NCBI GenBank assembly: GCA_019914945.1
Contig: CM034102.1
Span: 12,389,501 to 12,453,500 of the forward strand
Source: Typha latifolia
Lineage: Eukaryota; Streptophyta; Magnoliopsida; Poales; Typhaceae
Reading direction: 5' to 3'
Length of the DNA: 64,000 nt
The first letter of the stretch is position 1; each line of letters opens with the position of its first letter. The notes beneath the pieces were generated by a model that was not told the origin of the DNA, searched no databases, and saw nothing but the letters and a program-made list of their open reading frames with translations. A program made the position numbers and the translations under genes. Positions 23,706 to 35,400 of this stretch are shown one piece after another.

Positions 23706-26700
23706 CCAATGCGGCCGGTATAGTCTTTGCCTTATGCATGATTTTATTTGTTTCTTTTCTTTCTAATGCATTTATCATCTGTAAGAATTCTGTACTAACT
23801 ATGTTGATGTGTAATTTTCTATCCTTAGTATATATTCAGGTGATACACATGTCGAACTTCTGAATCATCCAAAGTGGAATGCTCTCTGTTCATGGTTAAA
23901 AGTTTAGTTTAAGATGTCATAGTTTGTGTAGTAATCATGATATGCATCTCCATAGAATGCTTTCTGTTCATGGATTGATAAGTGAGCATCACTCTCACAC
24001 AATGTTCTCTGTTCATAGATTGACAAATGAGCTTCATAAGGCCAACTGCAAATTTCTCCTGTATAATTTGTCTGCTCATCGCGATTCATAAATTTTATAG
24101 TAACACTTAGTTTAAGGTACTATAGGAAACTTAAAGGCGGATAATACTAAATGCCATAAGATTAAAGTAGCACAATGCAAAGTTACAATAACTCTTTCTT
24201 TTATTCCCTTTCTCTCTGTAGAGGTGTAACTCTATTTGCTAGTAAAGCTTAATAAAGCTGAAGGCTATTATGATCAATTGAGTAGGGCTAGAAACTCTTT
24301 ATGTTCAAACTCTAGAAAAAATTTCACATTTTTCTAGCCCTTCATTGCGGCTTGTGTTGGGAAACAATTATCTTGTGATAAGGTTTCTCGGATCCAGGTG
24401 TGCTTTAAATGGTTAGGAAACTTTAGAGCTTCTCATTGTTCTAACATAAAGTCCCATCTCTAATTAAATTCTGTTCTAAGATGATCTTTTATTGACTTAA
24501 TTGACAAGTTCTTGCTTTGTCATACACCTCCATGATGGTTACCAAATTTTTAGGCATTATTTTTGGTGGACTACATTCTCTGCAGATGTACAATAGCAGC
24601 CTCAATTTTCACTTTCATGTAAGAATTGGATTCCTACCTCCTGATTCAGTTTTCTTTACCTTTCATTTCCTTTGAAGTTGAACAATATATGCTTAAAATG
24701 TACCATTATTTTGCGTTCGTATAGAAGTTTCATCATAAGCTACTCTGTGGAAATTATTCTTTAAAGGGTGTTTCAGAAAGCATGATATAATGGTTAGAAA
24801 GATAGGAGTCTATTGTGGAGCAATATGTGTTTCAATTCAATGGCTCAATTAGTAGAGATATCTATTCCCATGAGGAAGACAGCTTGTTTACTTTATCACA
24901 CTCTTCTATCAGTACTATAAAATATGCATCATTTAAAATTATACTTGTTGATTGGAGTTAAGGGGCTTTTGCAATTGATTATATCTAGTTTTTCAATTTA
25001 CAATAATAAATTTTAGTGTACACAGTACATATGCATAGACTATAAAAAATATACATGTACTCAATTTTATATGCTAACAGGATCAATAACTAGACAAATT
25101 GATAGAAAAAACTATTCACTAGTAGTGAACAGTGATGGCCTACATCTAAGACATCCATCATGTCAAGGAGTACCATCATCCTTGTCATCATCATGTGTCA
25201 TTCATGGTGATTTTGTCACTCCTCTTCTGGCATGATGGCCTTCTGTGCCCTAAAGTTTAGGTCTGCCTGCATTATAACCATCACACAAACTTTCATTACC
25301 AACCTTGGTTTGTTTAGAAGGTTCTCTGTGGCAAATCATCTCTTGAAATGCTCAAAGGAGCAACATGCTTCACAGTCCAAGAAAGATCAAGAACTCTAAA
25401 CTGCACTGCAAGTTATTAACTCACTATCTACTCTAAACGTTTTCGACTTATAATAAGATAATATTAATTTTTACATTTTATATTCTAATATATTTTGACT
25501 TGAGATATTTTGATAGATCCAAATAAATAGCAGATAGATCTCATACCAATACTTAAGCTTTTAGATAGCAGCGGTCTTTATATTTTATATTTAACAGCAA
25601 GAAAATCTAACTTCTATAGTTGATTAACTTGTACTGCTGGCATAAACTCACTAGAGATAATCCTAAATATGCTTTACTTTTAGATATCTGTTATCAACTT
25701 CATGTTATTCTACCTGTTCATCACTGTCCTGATATTATCACAGTCAAAGATTAATTTAGTGACATACTTCACTATCTGTATAGATTAAAGCTTTAAGGAT
25801 AGCCCCATTACTTGTGCATGTTTATTTACAATGATGTAAGAAGGTCAATTGTAATGCTTAAAAGAATCTATAACCACTACTCCACAAGTCTTCTTCTTCA
25901 TGATAGATTATGTTGTTGTTCTTCAAAACCTCAAAAAATGTACAATCTGGGAAGGTGTAGACTGACAAATATCAACAATTACATCAATTACTATGAACAC
26001 CAAATAACTCCAATGTAATGTTCAAAGGCTGGCTACCAACTTCAACTAACAAACCAATGGTCACGACCTTATACTAGGTATTTCTTAGATTGTTAGATGG
26101 CATATATAGTTGGCCAAAATAAGCCTCCTTAGAAACGTATTTATTGGAATGCTCCATCCTCCAATTTTATTACCTTAAAATAGTCTAATATGGGATTATT
26201 AGTTATCACTTTGTAGGCTTGGTAGAAAAATAAAAGTGTCAACAAGATTAACAGTTTATTTTAAAATTATTTAGGCATTAATAGATACTAAGCATTCGAC
26301 GACAAAATCAATTATTTATACGTCAAGTAAAATGCTGAACTTATCGGCACTTTTATTATAATGTAAAACACTAATATATTCGTTTTCCAATTGGGCCCAT
26401 GAGTTGATAGCTAATGCATCTAAATTAGACACTTTTTTAAGTATTAAGTTTAGGAAGTGAGAACCATTTGGATAAATAAGTTTAAAGTTCCATGGGTTTC
26501 CCCATTGTCCTATAAGAAGGCAAGATAAGAGAATCCTAGCTAAGCACAAGACTCCTAATGCATAAAGACAGTTTCTAAATCCTAGCTGATATCAAACATG
26601 TACAGCCATATCATTTGTGTTCAGACCAACTCCAGATTACACATGTATAGGAATCTTTGGTGAGTTAAGAGATGAAAGGAAGATAGAAGCAGTTGAGCCA

Positions 26701-27310
26701 TATATAGTGGACATGTTCCTCATTGATATGTTGAAAGGAATCAAACCTAATGCCTACTAGATTTGGAGAATCCATGTCCTTGCAAATTTAAACTTAGAAA
26801 GCAATGTCATGTTCTGTGGGACTGCAGATTAGGTGTGGACAAATGTGATAGATAAACATGTAGGGTCATTCTCTATAAAAGAGTTATAAGAAGAGGGGGG
26901 GCCTGCACTACATAGGAGAGGGAAAGGGAGAAAGGGGAGAAAGGAAGAGGATTGATAGCAACTCTGTGAACTGTTTCCATGGAGATGCAATTATTATATG
27001 GGTGAAAGGTATGGCCACACACACACCCAAGGCCATGGTGTCTGTCAATGTCACTTAAGCAGATAAGGAAGTATGAAAGGACTACATTGTCCTTTTTTTC
27101 TTTCTTTCTTTCTTTTTCTTTTTATTTTTATTTTTATTTTTCAGAATTTATTAAAACACTCAACATTTGCTTTGATCATCATTTACTATATGGATATTTA
27201 CTATTGGACCAGTATATTTTATATTTAATATTTTAAATAGTGAATAATTTATTACTTTTTGAAATAGAAGTGAAAATACGTATCTCTATTATATTTGCAT
27301 ATAATATAAT
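23706..27310. other. Intergenic DNA downstream of OBE3
   Basis: AT-rich sequence with no supported gene. At about 23880-24040 there are three imperfect tandem units built around tctctgttcatgg/agattga. Short open frames here look random. Confidence 0.45.
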
Positions 27311-27663
27311 ACTCTGTCTTTTAATAAAATTATAATTTACGCTCTGTATTTTATGGGCACTATAATTTGACCAATATACGTAGGAAATACTTTGCTTTTA
27401 AATCTGGTAGTTAAATTTAACTAAAACTTCTGAATTAAATTAACTATAATAAGAAAAATTATAAAAATACTTTCAACTAAGTCATACTAAGAGTATTTTA
27501 GTTATTTTAGAAATAAAGTATATCTACTTGACATAATATTTTTACGAGTGTTAGTTCAAATTTAATCCAACGTATTTTCTGCACATATTCACTAAATTAT
27601 AGAGCTCGATTTATAAATAGAAAAAATATAGAGTGTAAATCATAATTTCGTTAAGAATCGGTG
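27311..27663. mobile_element. MITE with long terminal inverted repeats (copy 1)
   Basis: The left arm (27311 onward, containing aaattataatttacgctctg) is the inverse of the right arm (about 27615-27663, containing gagtgtaaatcataattt). Arms are about 45-50 bases with several mismatches. There is no coding capacity and I could not read a clean target duplication. The arm motif ACTCTATATTTT next to GATTCTTA is shared with the element at 29159. Confidence 0.6.
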
Positions 27664-29099
27664 TTATATGCAAATTTTCTAATAATAAGAGCAAACCTTC
27701 TTATGGCATTAAAAGGAAAAAGATTATGAATTATTTCTTGTTTTCTAGACATCACTTCTCTTGTATGAGTAGGATGTCTAAAGCATGACAATAGTAAATG
27801 AAGGAGGTTAATCACTCTACTAGGAAAACAAGCTATGTTAATAAGTATATTTACATTAATACTTTTTATGTTCACATTATGTTCACATTAATGATTTTAA
27901 AGTATCTACTTGCACGTAATCTCAACAACAAGTACACAAATTTTATTAGTTGGTTTTATTAAGGTGACTCATTTGTCTAAAATAACATGAGGAGATTAGG
28001 ATAAGATGGCATCTTCTATCAAGAAAATTGTGTCAATCATTTAAGACCTATTTGGATGCCTAAGATTTTGAATTGAATGGAGACAAATAGGGTTTTATTT
28101 TCTTATTTAGTATATTAATTGCATATATTTTCTATAGTTGATACACATTTTATTATCATAAAATGCACATAATTTATATATACAATGCGCACGAACGAGT
28201 CAAAAGAAATCATCTAATTAGAAATTCCAAGGGATAATTGAAACAAATATGAGCTATTATTTTCTTTCACTCCCTCTCTATATGTGCAGGATCTTGAGAT
28301 GCATGATACTAAAAAGACATCTAAAGAGGAAGACTCAAAGCAAAACCTAAACCTCACAATTTTCCAATTAAAGTATTACAATGTTATAAAGAATAAAAAA
28401 GAAGTACAAACTCACTAGTGCCAACCATCTTATATTAAATTGCATAGTTCTCTAAGATAATGTTTACTTCCTCATAGCACATCAGAATATTCATTATGCT
28501 CTTTTAAGTCTTTCCAGGTCAGCACAATCTAGCTCTTTTGCTTTTTCTTCTCAAACAAAATAACTACATAAAATATCACCCTTAACACTAATACCCTCTC
28601 CTTTTTCATTTATATGATATATTTTACTTCTACTTCAATTGTTATTTGACTGATGAACAGCTACCTATTTGCTTTCTGAGTACAACCCTCAAAGATTTTG
28701 AGCAAAATGGAACTCACATGACTTCCATCTCTCCCTTGTAAAGATGTTCAAGTTGGAGAGGAAGACAGTCTGAGGTGGTGGGGTCCAAACTTTTTTGTCA
28801 TCAAAGGATCATGATGGGTTCTTTGAACGTAAGGAGGGAGAGTTGTTCATGGTGGTGGAATATTTCTTGTCAAGGATTTCATTGTCTTCTTCAAATCTTT
28901 TCCTGAGTTGTTCTTCCTAATTTATTACTATTATATATGCAGAGTGCAAGTTGGAAGGTTTGTGCTGTAGTAACAGGAGTTTTGGATATTCTATATTATA
29001 CTTCTAGATTTTTGTTCTTCTTTTAATTTATTCTATAAGAAAGTATCCCATCATTACTTTAATCGATCAATTAAAATTATACCTTAATATATAAGAAAG

Positions 29100-29100
<1 letters not shown>
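27664..29100. other. AT-rich intergenic DNA
   Basis: No gene, RNA gene or clear transposon boundary recognised. Confidence 0.4.

Positions 29101-29157
<57 letters not shown>
29101..29157. repeat. (TAA)n microsatellite
   Basis: About nineteen TAA units ending where a MITE begins. A shorter TAA run (29579-29592) follows the other end of the MITE, so the element split or created the repeat. Confidence 0.9.
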
Positions 29158-29158
29158 G

Positions 29159-29577
29159 GGATTCTTATAAATTACACCGCATATTTTATCTATTTTATAA
29201 TTCACATACTTTATTTTTAAGGATTTTGTAATCCGACTCCTTATTTTCTCTTTTAATTTTTAATTTAACACCATGATGTGAGCAAGTTACTAAAATATCC
29301 CTACTAGTCCCTCTTATTTCTATATCATTGTACCATCTTTTTTACCTACCTTTTTCACCATCGCCATCACCAACACCGCCTTTCCTCCTCCTCCTTTTCC
29401 TCTTTTTTCTTCTTACGGAAGTAATTTATGTATTTACAAATTATTTTGTATATTATAACAGAATGTGTCTTTTCTAGTACCATCCAAGTTAACCTAGAGT
29501 GTCAGATTACAAAATCCTTAAAAACAGAGTGTGAGTCATAAAATAAATAAAATATAGAGTGTGATTTGTAAGAATCC
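29159..29577. mobile_element. MITE with about 80-bp terminal inverted repeats (copy 2)
   Basis: The left end GGATTCTTATAAAT and right end ATTTGTAAGAATCC are inverse copies. The complementarity extends inward about 80 bases (ttaaggattttgtaatc on the left, inverse of gattacaaaatccttaa on the right). Both flanks are TAA repeats, so the target duplication cannot be sized. Long arms suggest a Mutator-type MITE. The interior is pyrimidine-rich and non-coding. Confidence 0.8.
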
Positions 29578-30216
29578 ATAATAATAATAATAAAAGAAGA
29601 GTTATGAACACAAGTCTCATACTTAATGTATGATCAAAATAGTCCGAACGACATTAAGACAAACTATCAGGTACAAACAGGTCTCTCATATAGAACACAC
29701 AGGAATAACAAGAGTTTTGGAAATACGAAAACTCTATGGATAAAAATAGCCGAAAATATCATTTTTCTCATAGTTAATGAAGTCATTATTGCGATAAGAC
29801 GGTTGTAATATTAATTATCTTATAGCTTCATCAACAATGAATCTTCAACCCAAGTTCTCAGATTAACGGAATATTATTCCATGATCATGCATTTGAGATG
29901 AGATATATGATGACTGAGAGAAGCTAGATAAGATTTAAGGCTTGGCCTAATGAACGAGAAAGGATTAAGTAAATATTAATAGAAGATAAAGAATAATTTT
30001 AACATTTTAATGTCTATTTTGGTGGGAAAATTTCAGCCAAAAGTTTTTGTTACATTCTTCTATAAATTTCAATAAAAAAATATGATAGTTTCATATTAAT
30101 CTAGTCGATGGGGATGCAAAGGAAACACACAAAAAATTTAGTGGGATAGTTCAATTTTAAGCATAAGTATAGAGGACGAAGATGCGACATACGAAAAATA
30201 AATTACTATATTTTTA

Positions 30217-30590
30217 GGGATAATTTAACTTAGACCTTCTAATCTATTTTCGGTACACAAACTCTATAAACTTCGTAAACTATTTAGAACCTCTCAAATC
30301 TCAATTCCATTAGCTCTTCGTTATCTTTTTATATCTACAAGTTGTCGTATAACTAGCGTATGAATAAATTTATAATTTTGTAATACTTTTTTTTGGACGA
30401 AATAAAAATAATTATTAATATATTTAGAAGGATATTTTTATTTTTTTACTCTTTTTGTTAGTAGATAGGGAGTGAGGATGCAGAGATTTTCTTAAACAAT
30501 AGTTTAATGGGTCTATATGTACCTAAAAGAACTTCATTCTAGTGCACATGAGACTTAACGATGGTTTAGGAAATTAAATGAAATTATCTC
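30217..30590. mobile_element. MITE with GGGATAATTT-type ends
   Basis: The left end GGGATAATTTAACTTAGACC is the approximate inverse of the right end, whose complement reads GAGATAATTTCATTTAATTT. Flanking 9-mers atattttta and taattttta agree at seven positions, consistent with a decayed 9-bp Mutator-type duplication. It is non-coding. Confidence 0.55.
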
Positions 30591-32154
30591 TAATTTTTAT
30601 TCTTCAGTAGATTTTACTGTTATATATACTCACTTTTTTACCTTATTACAGTAAAAGTGGTAAAAGTTGACTTTATTGATAACTCGACACGGTAACTTGA
30701 CTTTTAAATGAACTTGAGTTTAATAGAATTGGGTTCATATCACAAATATGTTAACTTATCTAACTTGGTTATTGAATGAATCGTTTATTCTTATTATCTT
30801 TAACTCATTTAACCTGTTTATGACCTGACTTGCCAGTCCAAATTGACTTGCCAGTCCAGATTGACTCGTTTATAACCATAATAATTTATTCGTAACTCCA
30901 AAAAAAAAATATTTATAACTATAATAATTTATATAAATTTGAATAAATTGTGTCCCTTGATAACTCAACTCATTTATGACTCACGTAACATAATTAGTTT
31001 CTAGATAAATAAACCACTTGCATTTACATCTTACATATGTTTCATGATTGGTATGTGAACTACCCAAACATTCTCTTCCAAAAGAGAAGGGGAGAAAGAA
31101 AAACACAAATTTCATCCTAAAAGTCGAGCTAGAGTTATATTCTGAGTTGAGCTAATTATGCATCTATATTTATACTCAGAATCACTTTATTCTTTCATAT
31201 TTAAAATATTTAAAATTAGTTTATGTACTTATAATTAAAATAAGACTGTTTATTTTCTATTAGATTTAACTAAGCAGTAAAAAATAACTAAATTTAGACA
31301 ATAAATGTAAGTTTTTAAGATAATATTGCTAAATAATTAAAAAATAGTTATGATTCTACTGATAATAAAATATATTTAACTAATTAAAAAAAATATCCAT
31401 TAACTTGGGTACGACATTCACGCCACGTGGAAAGAGAATAAAACGTAAGGTTGTAGGGATAAATCGGTCCAATTGAATTCCACTTTCCGGATCAACTGCT
31501 TTCCCTCAAGGCTCCGCAGGTTAACTGATTGTCTGAAATGACTAGACTACCCTTTCCAGTGTGAGAAAGTTTGGTAGAGTAAAGTCCTGCAACGGGGGCA
31601 GTCAAGGTAAAATAAGGAGCTATCAGCAGCTGCTACCTGCCAGCTCTGTGTACTCTACCACTGGCGTCCTCCTCCGTCCGGGACTCCTCGGACAGCGATT
31701 AGGGTTTAATTACTCCTGCGTCTCTCCCTAAAACCCTAATCCTAACCCTAGCACCAGCCCATCATCGACGTCGTCGGAGGGATGATCAAGTACATTAGGG
31801 GGGAAACCCCAAAATAAACGAGAAACGCCTACGAGGTTTTAATCGTTTTCGAGAAACCTTATAAAGATCGGGCTTCTTTTTTTTTTTTTTTGTCGTGGGT
31901 CGATCGGCGGGAATGTGGAAATGGAAAAAGGTTGGAACTTTATAGATGTTTTGAGCTGCCGAAGTCGGGGGAGAGACCAAAGGGGAATATAATAGTCAAG
32001 AAAGGGAGAGGTTGGGATAACAACAGGACAGGAGGGGAAGAAAATAATAGTTTATTCGCCGCGTATCTTGCGATATCCAGCAAATTCGATTCAGTTGGAG
32101 TCGAGAAAAAAGAGGCCATTGCGCCGGATATCTCCTCCCTATCCTTTCCCTTTC

Positions 32155-32195
<41 letters not shown>

Positions 32196-32466
32196 CAGAG
32201 AAAGTGATGTTGTCTCACCCCCCCCCTCTCTCTCTCTCCCATTTCTTGAAGTCCCTTACTCTAAAAATCAGCTCAGGGGAGGAGGAGGACGAAAGCTTTA
32301 TCCTTTTCCCTCCTTTTGGTAGTCCTTCGGTTTTTCCTCTTTAGTTGGAACCGGAGTACCAATTTGGGCTCAAATTTTGGTTGCAGTTGGAAGTAGATGT
32401 CGAAGAAGGCGGCAAAGGTGAAGGCTTCAAAGTTGGTATGAAAGGGAATTGAGGTGGTATTGGGAG
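30591..32466. other. AHK3-like upstream region and 5' leader
   Basis: The distal part is AT-rich with an imperfect tandem unit (acttgccagtccaaattg, about 30829-30866). A G-box CACGTG sits at 31424-31429. Telo-box sequences (attagggttt near 31698, aaaccctaa near 31731) mark a GC-richer promoter-like zone. A GA microsatellite at about 32157-32187 and a CT tract at about 32217-32240 lie in what is probably the transcribed leader. An intron in the leader is possible but I cannot place it. Confidence 0.5.
32157..32187. repeat. (GA)n microsatellite in the AHK3-like 5' region
   Basis: An AG repeat of about fifteen units, followed by CAGAGA variants and then a CT tract. Together they could fold back on themselves in the leader RNA. 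Confidence 0.85.
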
Positions 32467-35400
32467 ATGGGTTCGGAGTCGACCGGAGGCGGTGGAGGGG
32501 AGAGGAGGTGGTGGCTGAACCGGACTGCCGTGGTGGTTGTGTGGATTACGGCGTCGGTGGCCATCTTGGTGGGCTTGCATTGGTACAGCAGGGTGGTGAG
32601 CATCCGTAAGGCGGAGGAAGGGCTCGTGAGCATGTGCGAGGAGCGCGCCCGGATGCTGCAGGACCAATTCGCCGTCAGCGTCAACCATGTCCACGCCCTC
32701 GCCATCCTCGTCTCCACCTTCCATTACCAGAAGCACCCGGCCGCCCTTGATCAGGTCCTCCAACAACAACCGTCCATGTAGCTCTCTTAGAATTCCTTCT
32801 ATAATTTTGATGTTTATAGTCTGTTCCTGGTTGCCGTATGTTTTCAGGATACATTTGCGGAGTATACGGCGGGGACGGCATTCGAGCGGCCATTGCTGAA
32901 CGGAGTTGCGTATGCGCAAAGGGTTGTTCACGCCGAAAGAGAGAATTTTGAGAACCAGCAAGGGTGGATGATCAAAACCATGAAGCGGGAGCCATCTCCG
33001 GTGCAAGACGAGTATGCGCCTGTGATTTTCTCACAGGAGACCGTGTCCTACATCGAATCCATCGATATGATGTCTGGAGAGGTACCCCTATCTCTCTCCT
33101 TCCACCTGCCTGCTTGTTCGATTGCCTTCTTTTAAATTGTGAATCTGGCGATCTTCGCGTTGCAGGAGGATCGAGAAAACATCATAAAGGCTAGAACTAC
33201 CGGCAAAGCTGTGCTTACGAGGCCGTTTAGGCTGCTGAAGTCGAATCATCTCGGGGTGGTGTTAACGTTTCCAGTTTATCGCGCAGATCTTTCCGGAGAT
33301 GCGACGTCTCAGGAGCGTGTTGAAGCTACTGCTGGGTGAGATATGCAAATTTAGATCTCTCATCCTTTCTAGTGTCTTGATGCTGTGCCTGCTGTTATAG
33401 AGCTAATTCCCTTGGAAAATTGGTCACATAAATTGCATGATAGATCTTTTTCTTTGTTTCAATCAGGTAATAAGTTCCACACAAAAGTTAGAAGGTAGTG
33501 GCCAAGAGAATAAGGCTACTGATTATTATTCTTGCGTCAGATTTCCAACTGTTCATTACTATCCCAAAACTTATTAGTGTCAGATAAACAGAAGATTCAT
33601 TGTTTTCTTTGCTCCTTTAATTAGCTTGATGGTCATAAAGAACAAAATAACAGAAGGAAAACCTAGGAATCTATGAATGTATCAATCTGTAATATAGTAC
33701 CTAGGTCTCACCCTTCCCTTCTGAACAGAGACCTCAAAGAACTATTTCTTCCTTTTGATGTTACTTTTGGTTCTTCCAGTTCAGAAGCCGCAGCTTTTCT
33801 TGTTAATTTCAGTCTGTATAATGCAGTTCCTCTGGCACCTTGCAGTAGTAATAGGTGGACATAATATAATTGTTTACTTCAAGGCTTTCAGCACTTATGA
33901 TTGGCCAAAGATATTACAAGAGGAAAAGGCTAAGACAAGTTAAAATGGCTAATCCTAATCTATAAGATAGATGATGGAAGCTAGCATTATATCATCACCA
34001 GCTTGCGTGGTCTGGACTATAAAGTGCAAACAGATGCTGGGTTGCATGCTATCTTTTGGCAATTTCAGCTTGATGACTCATATTTTTGACTTCACTTTGT
34101 GCACCAGGTGTGCTACGGAAATGCCTTAACTTAATGGTATTGCCAGGCTCTTAGCTTGATGCGTTGATATATCCATGAGCTGCTGTAGTCACGAGATAGA
34201 TCACCCGTTGTTGTGATAGAAGTAAATTTGTAGTTTCAAGTGATACTTATATTTTTCTGTCAAGTTCTTCATTGACTGGCTCTCTTATGTTGAAAATCTT
34301 GTGAACCCTTTTCCTTATTTTCTCCAGGTATCTCGGAGGAGCTTTTGATGTTGAGTCACTTGTGGAAAATTTGCTGAGGCAGCTCGCAGGCAATCAGGAT
34401 ATATTGGTTAATGTGTATGATGTCACTAATATTTCTAATCCCCTTATCATGTATGGACCCCAACTCCCTGATGATTTTGTGTCACTTTCACACATTAGCA
34501 TGCTTGATTTTGGAGATCCCTTCAGGAAGCACCAGATGGTATGTAGGTAAGCATATATTAGCTGATGCTATTTTCTTTCCCATTAATTATGGAGTAAAAC
34601 ATTCATTTCCTTATAGAATAATGTTTGAAGTTTCCTTGATCAGGTATAGTCAGAAACCTCCCATTCCATTGTCAGCCATTACTACTCCTTCTGGCGTATT
34701 TGTCATATGTATGCTTACAGGATACATACTTTATGCTGCTTGGAGTCGCTATGACAATGTCAAGGAAGACTGCCGAAAAATGGAAGAGCTGAAAAAGCAA
34801 GCAGAGGCCGCAGATGTTGCTAAATCTCAGGTACGCAGTTCATCTAATTCCATGTATACAACTCCTGCCTAGTATGGTGCATAATCTGATCCACTATTTT
34901 GTTTCTCAATGACAGTTTCTTGCCACTGTTTCTCATGAGATCAGAACACCCATGAATGGTGTCCTTGGTAATCTCATGTTTCTGTTGTGCTTTAGTTTAA
35001 TTTATTATGTAGAAGAATCATAACTTTAGATGCAAAAGGGGGGATCTGTTATTGTTATTCTTTTAATGCAGGTATGCTAGATATGCTACTAGATACAACC
35101 CTTAACTCAACTCAAAAAGATTATGCTCAAACTGCTCAAGTCTGTGGGAAGGCATTGATATCACTAATTAATGAAGTTCTTGACCGGGCAAAGATTGAAG
35201 CTGGCAAGCTAGAGCTCGAGTCAGTGGCATTTGACCTGCGGTCTATCTTAGATGATGTCATCTCTTTGTTTTCTGCAAAATCAAGAGAAAAAGGAATTGA
35301 GGTGTGTTTGGCTTCCTTCAATAATGACAAGATATTGACATGTACAGAAAGTGCCTCTTTAGTCTATGTTTTTCAATTTATGTTGCCTAGGCTAACAAAG

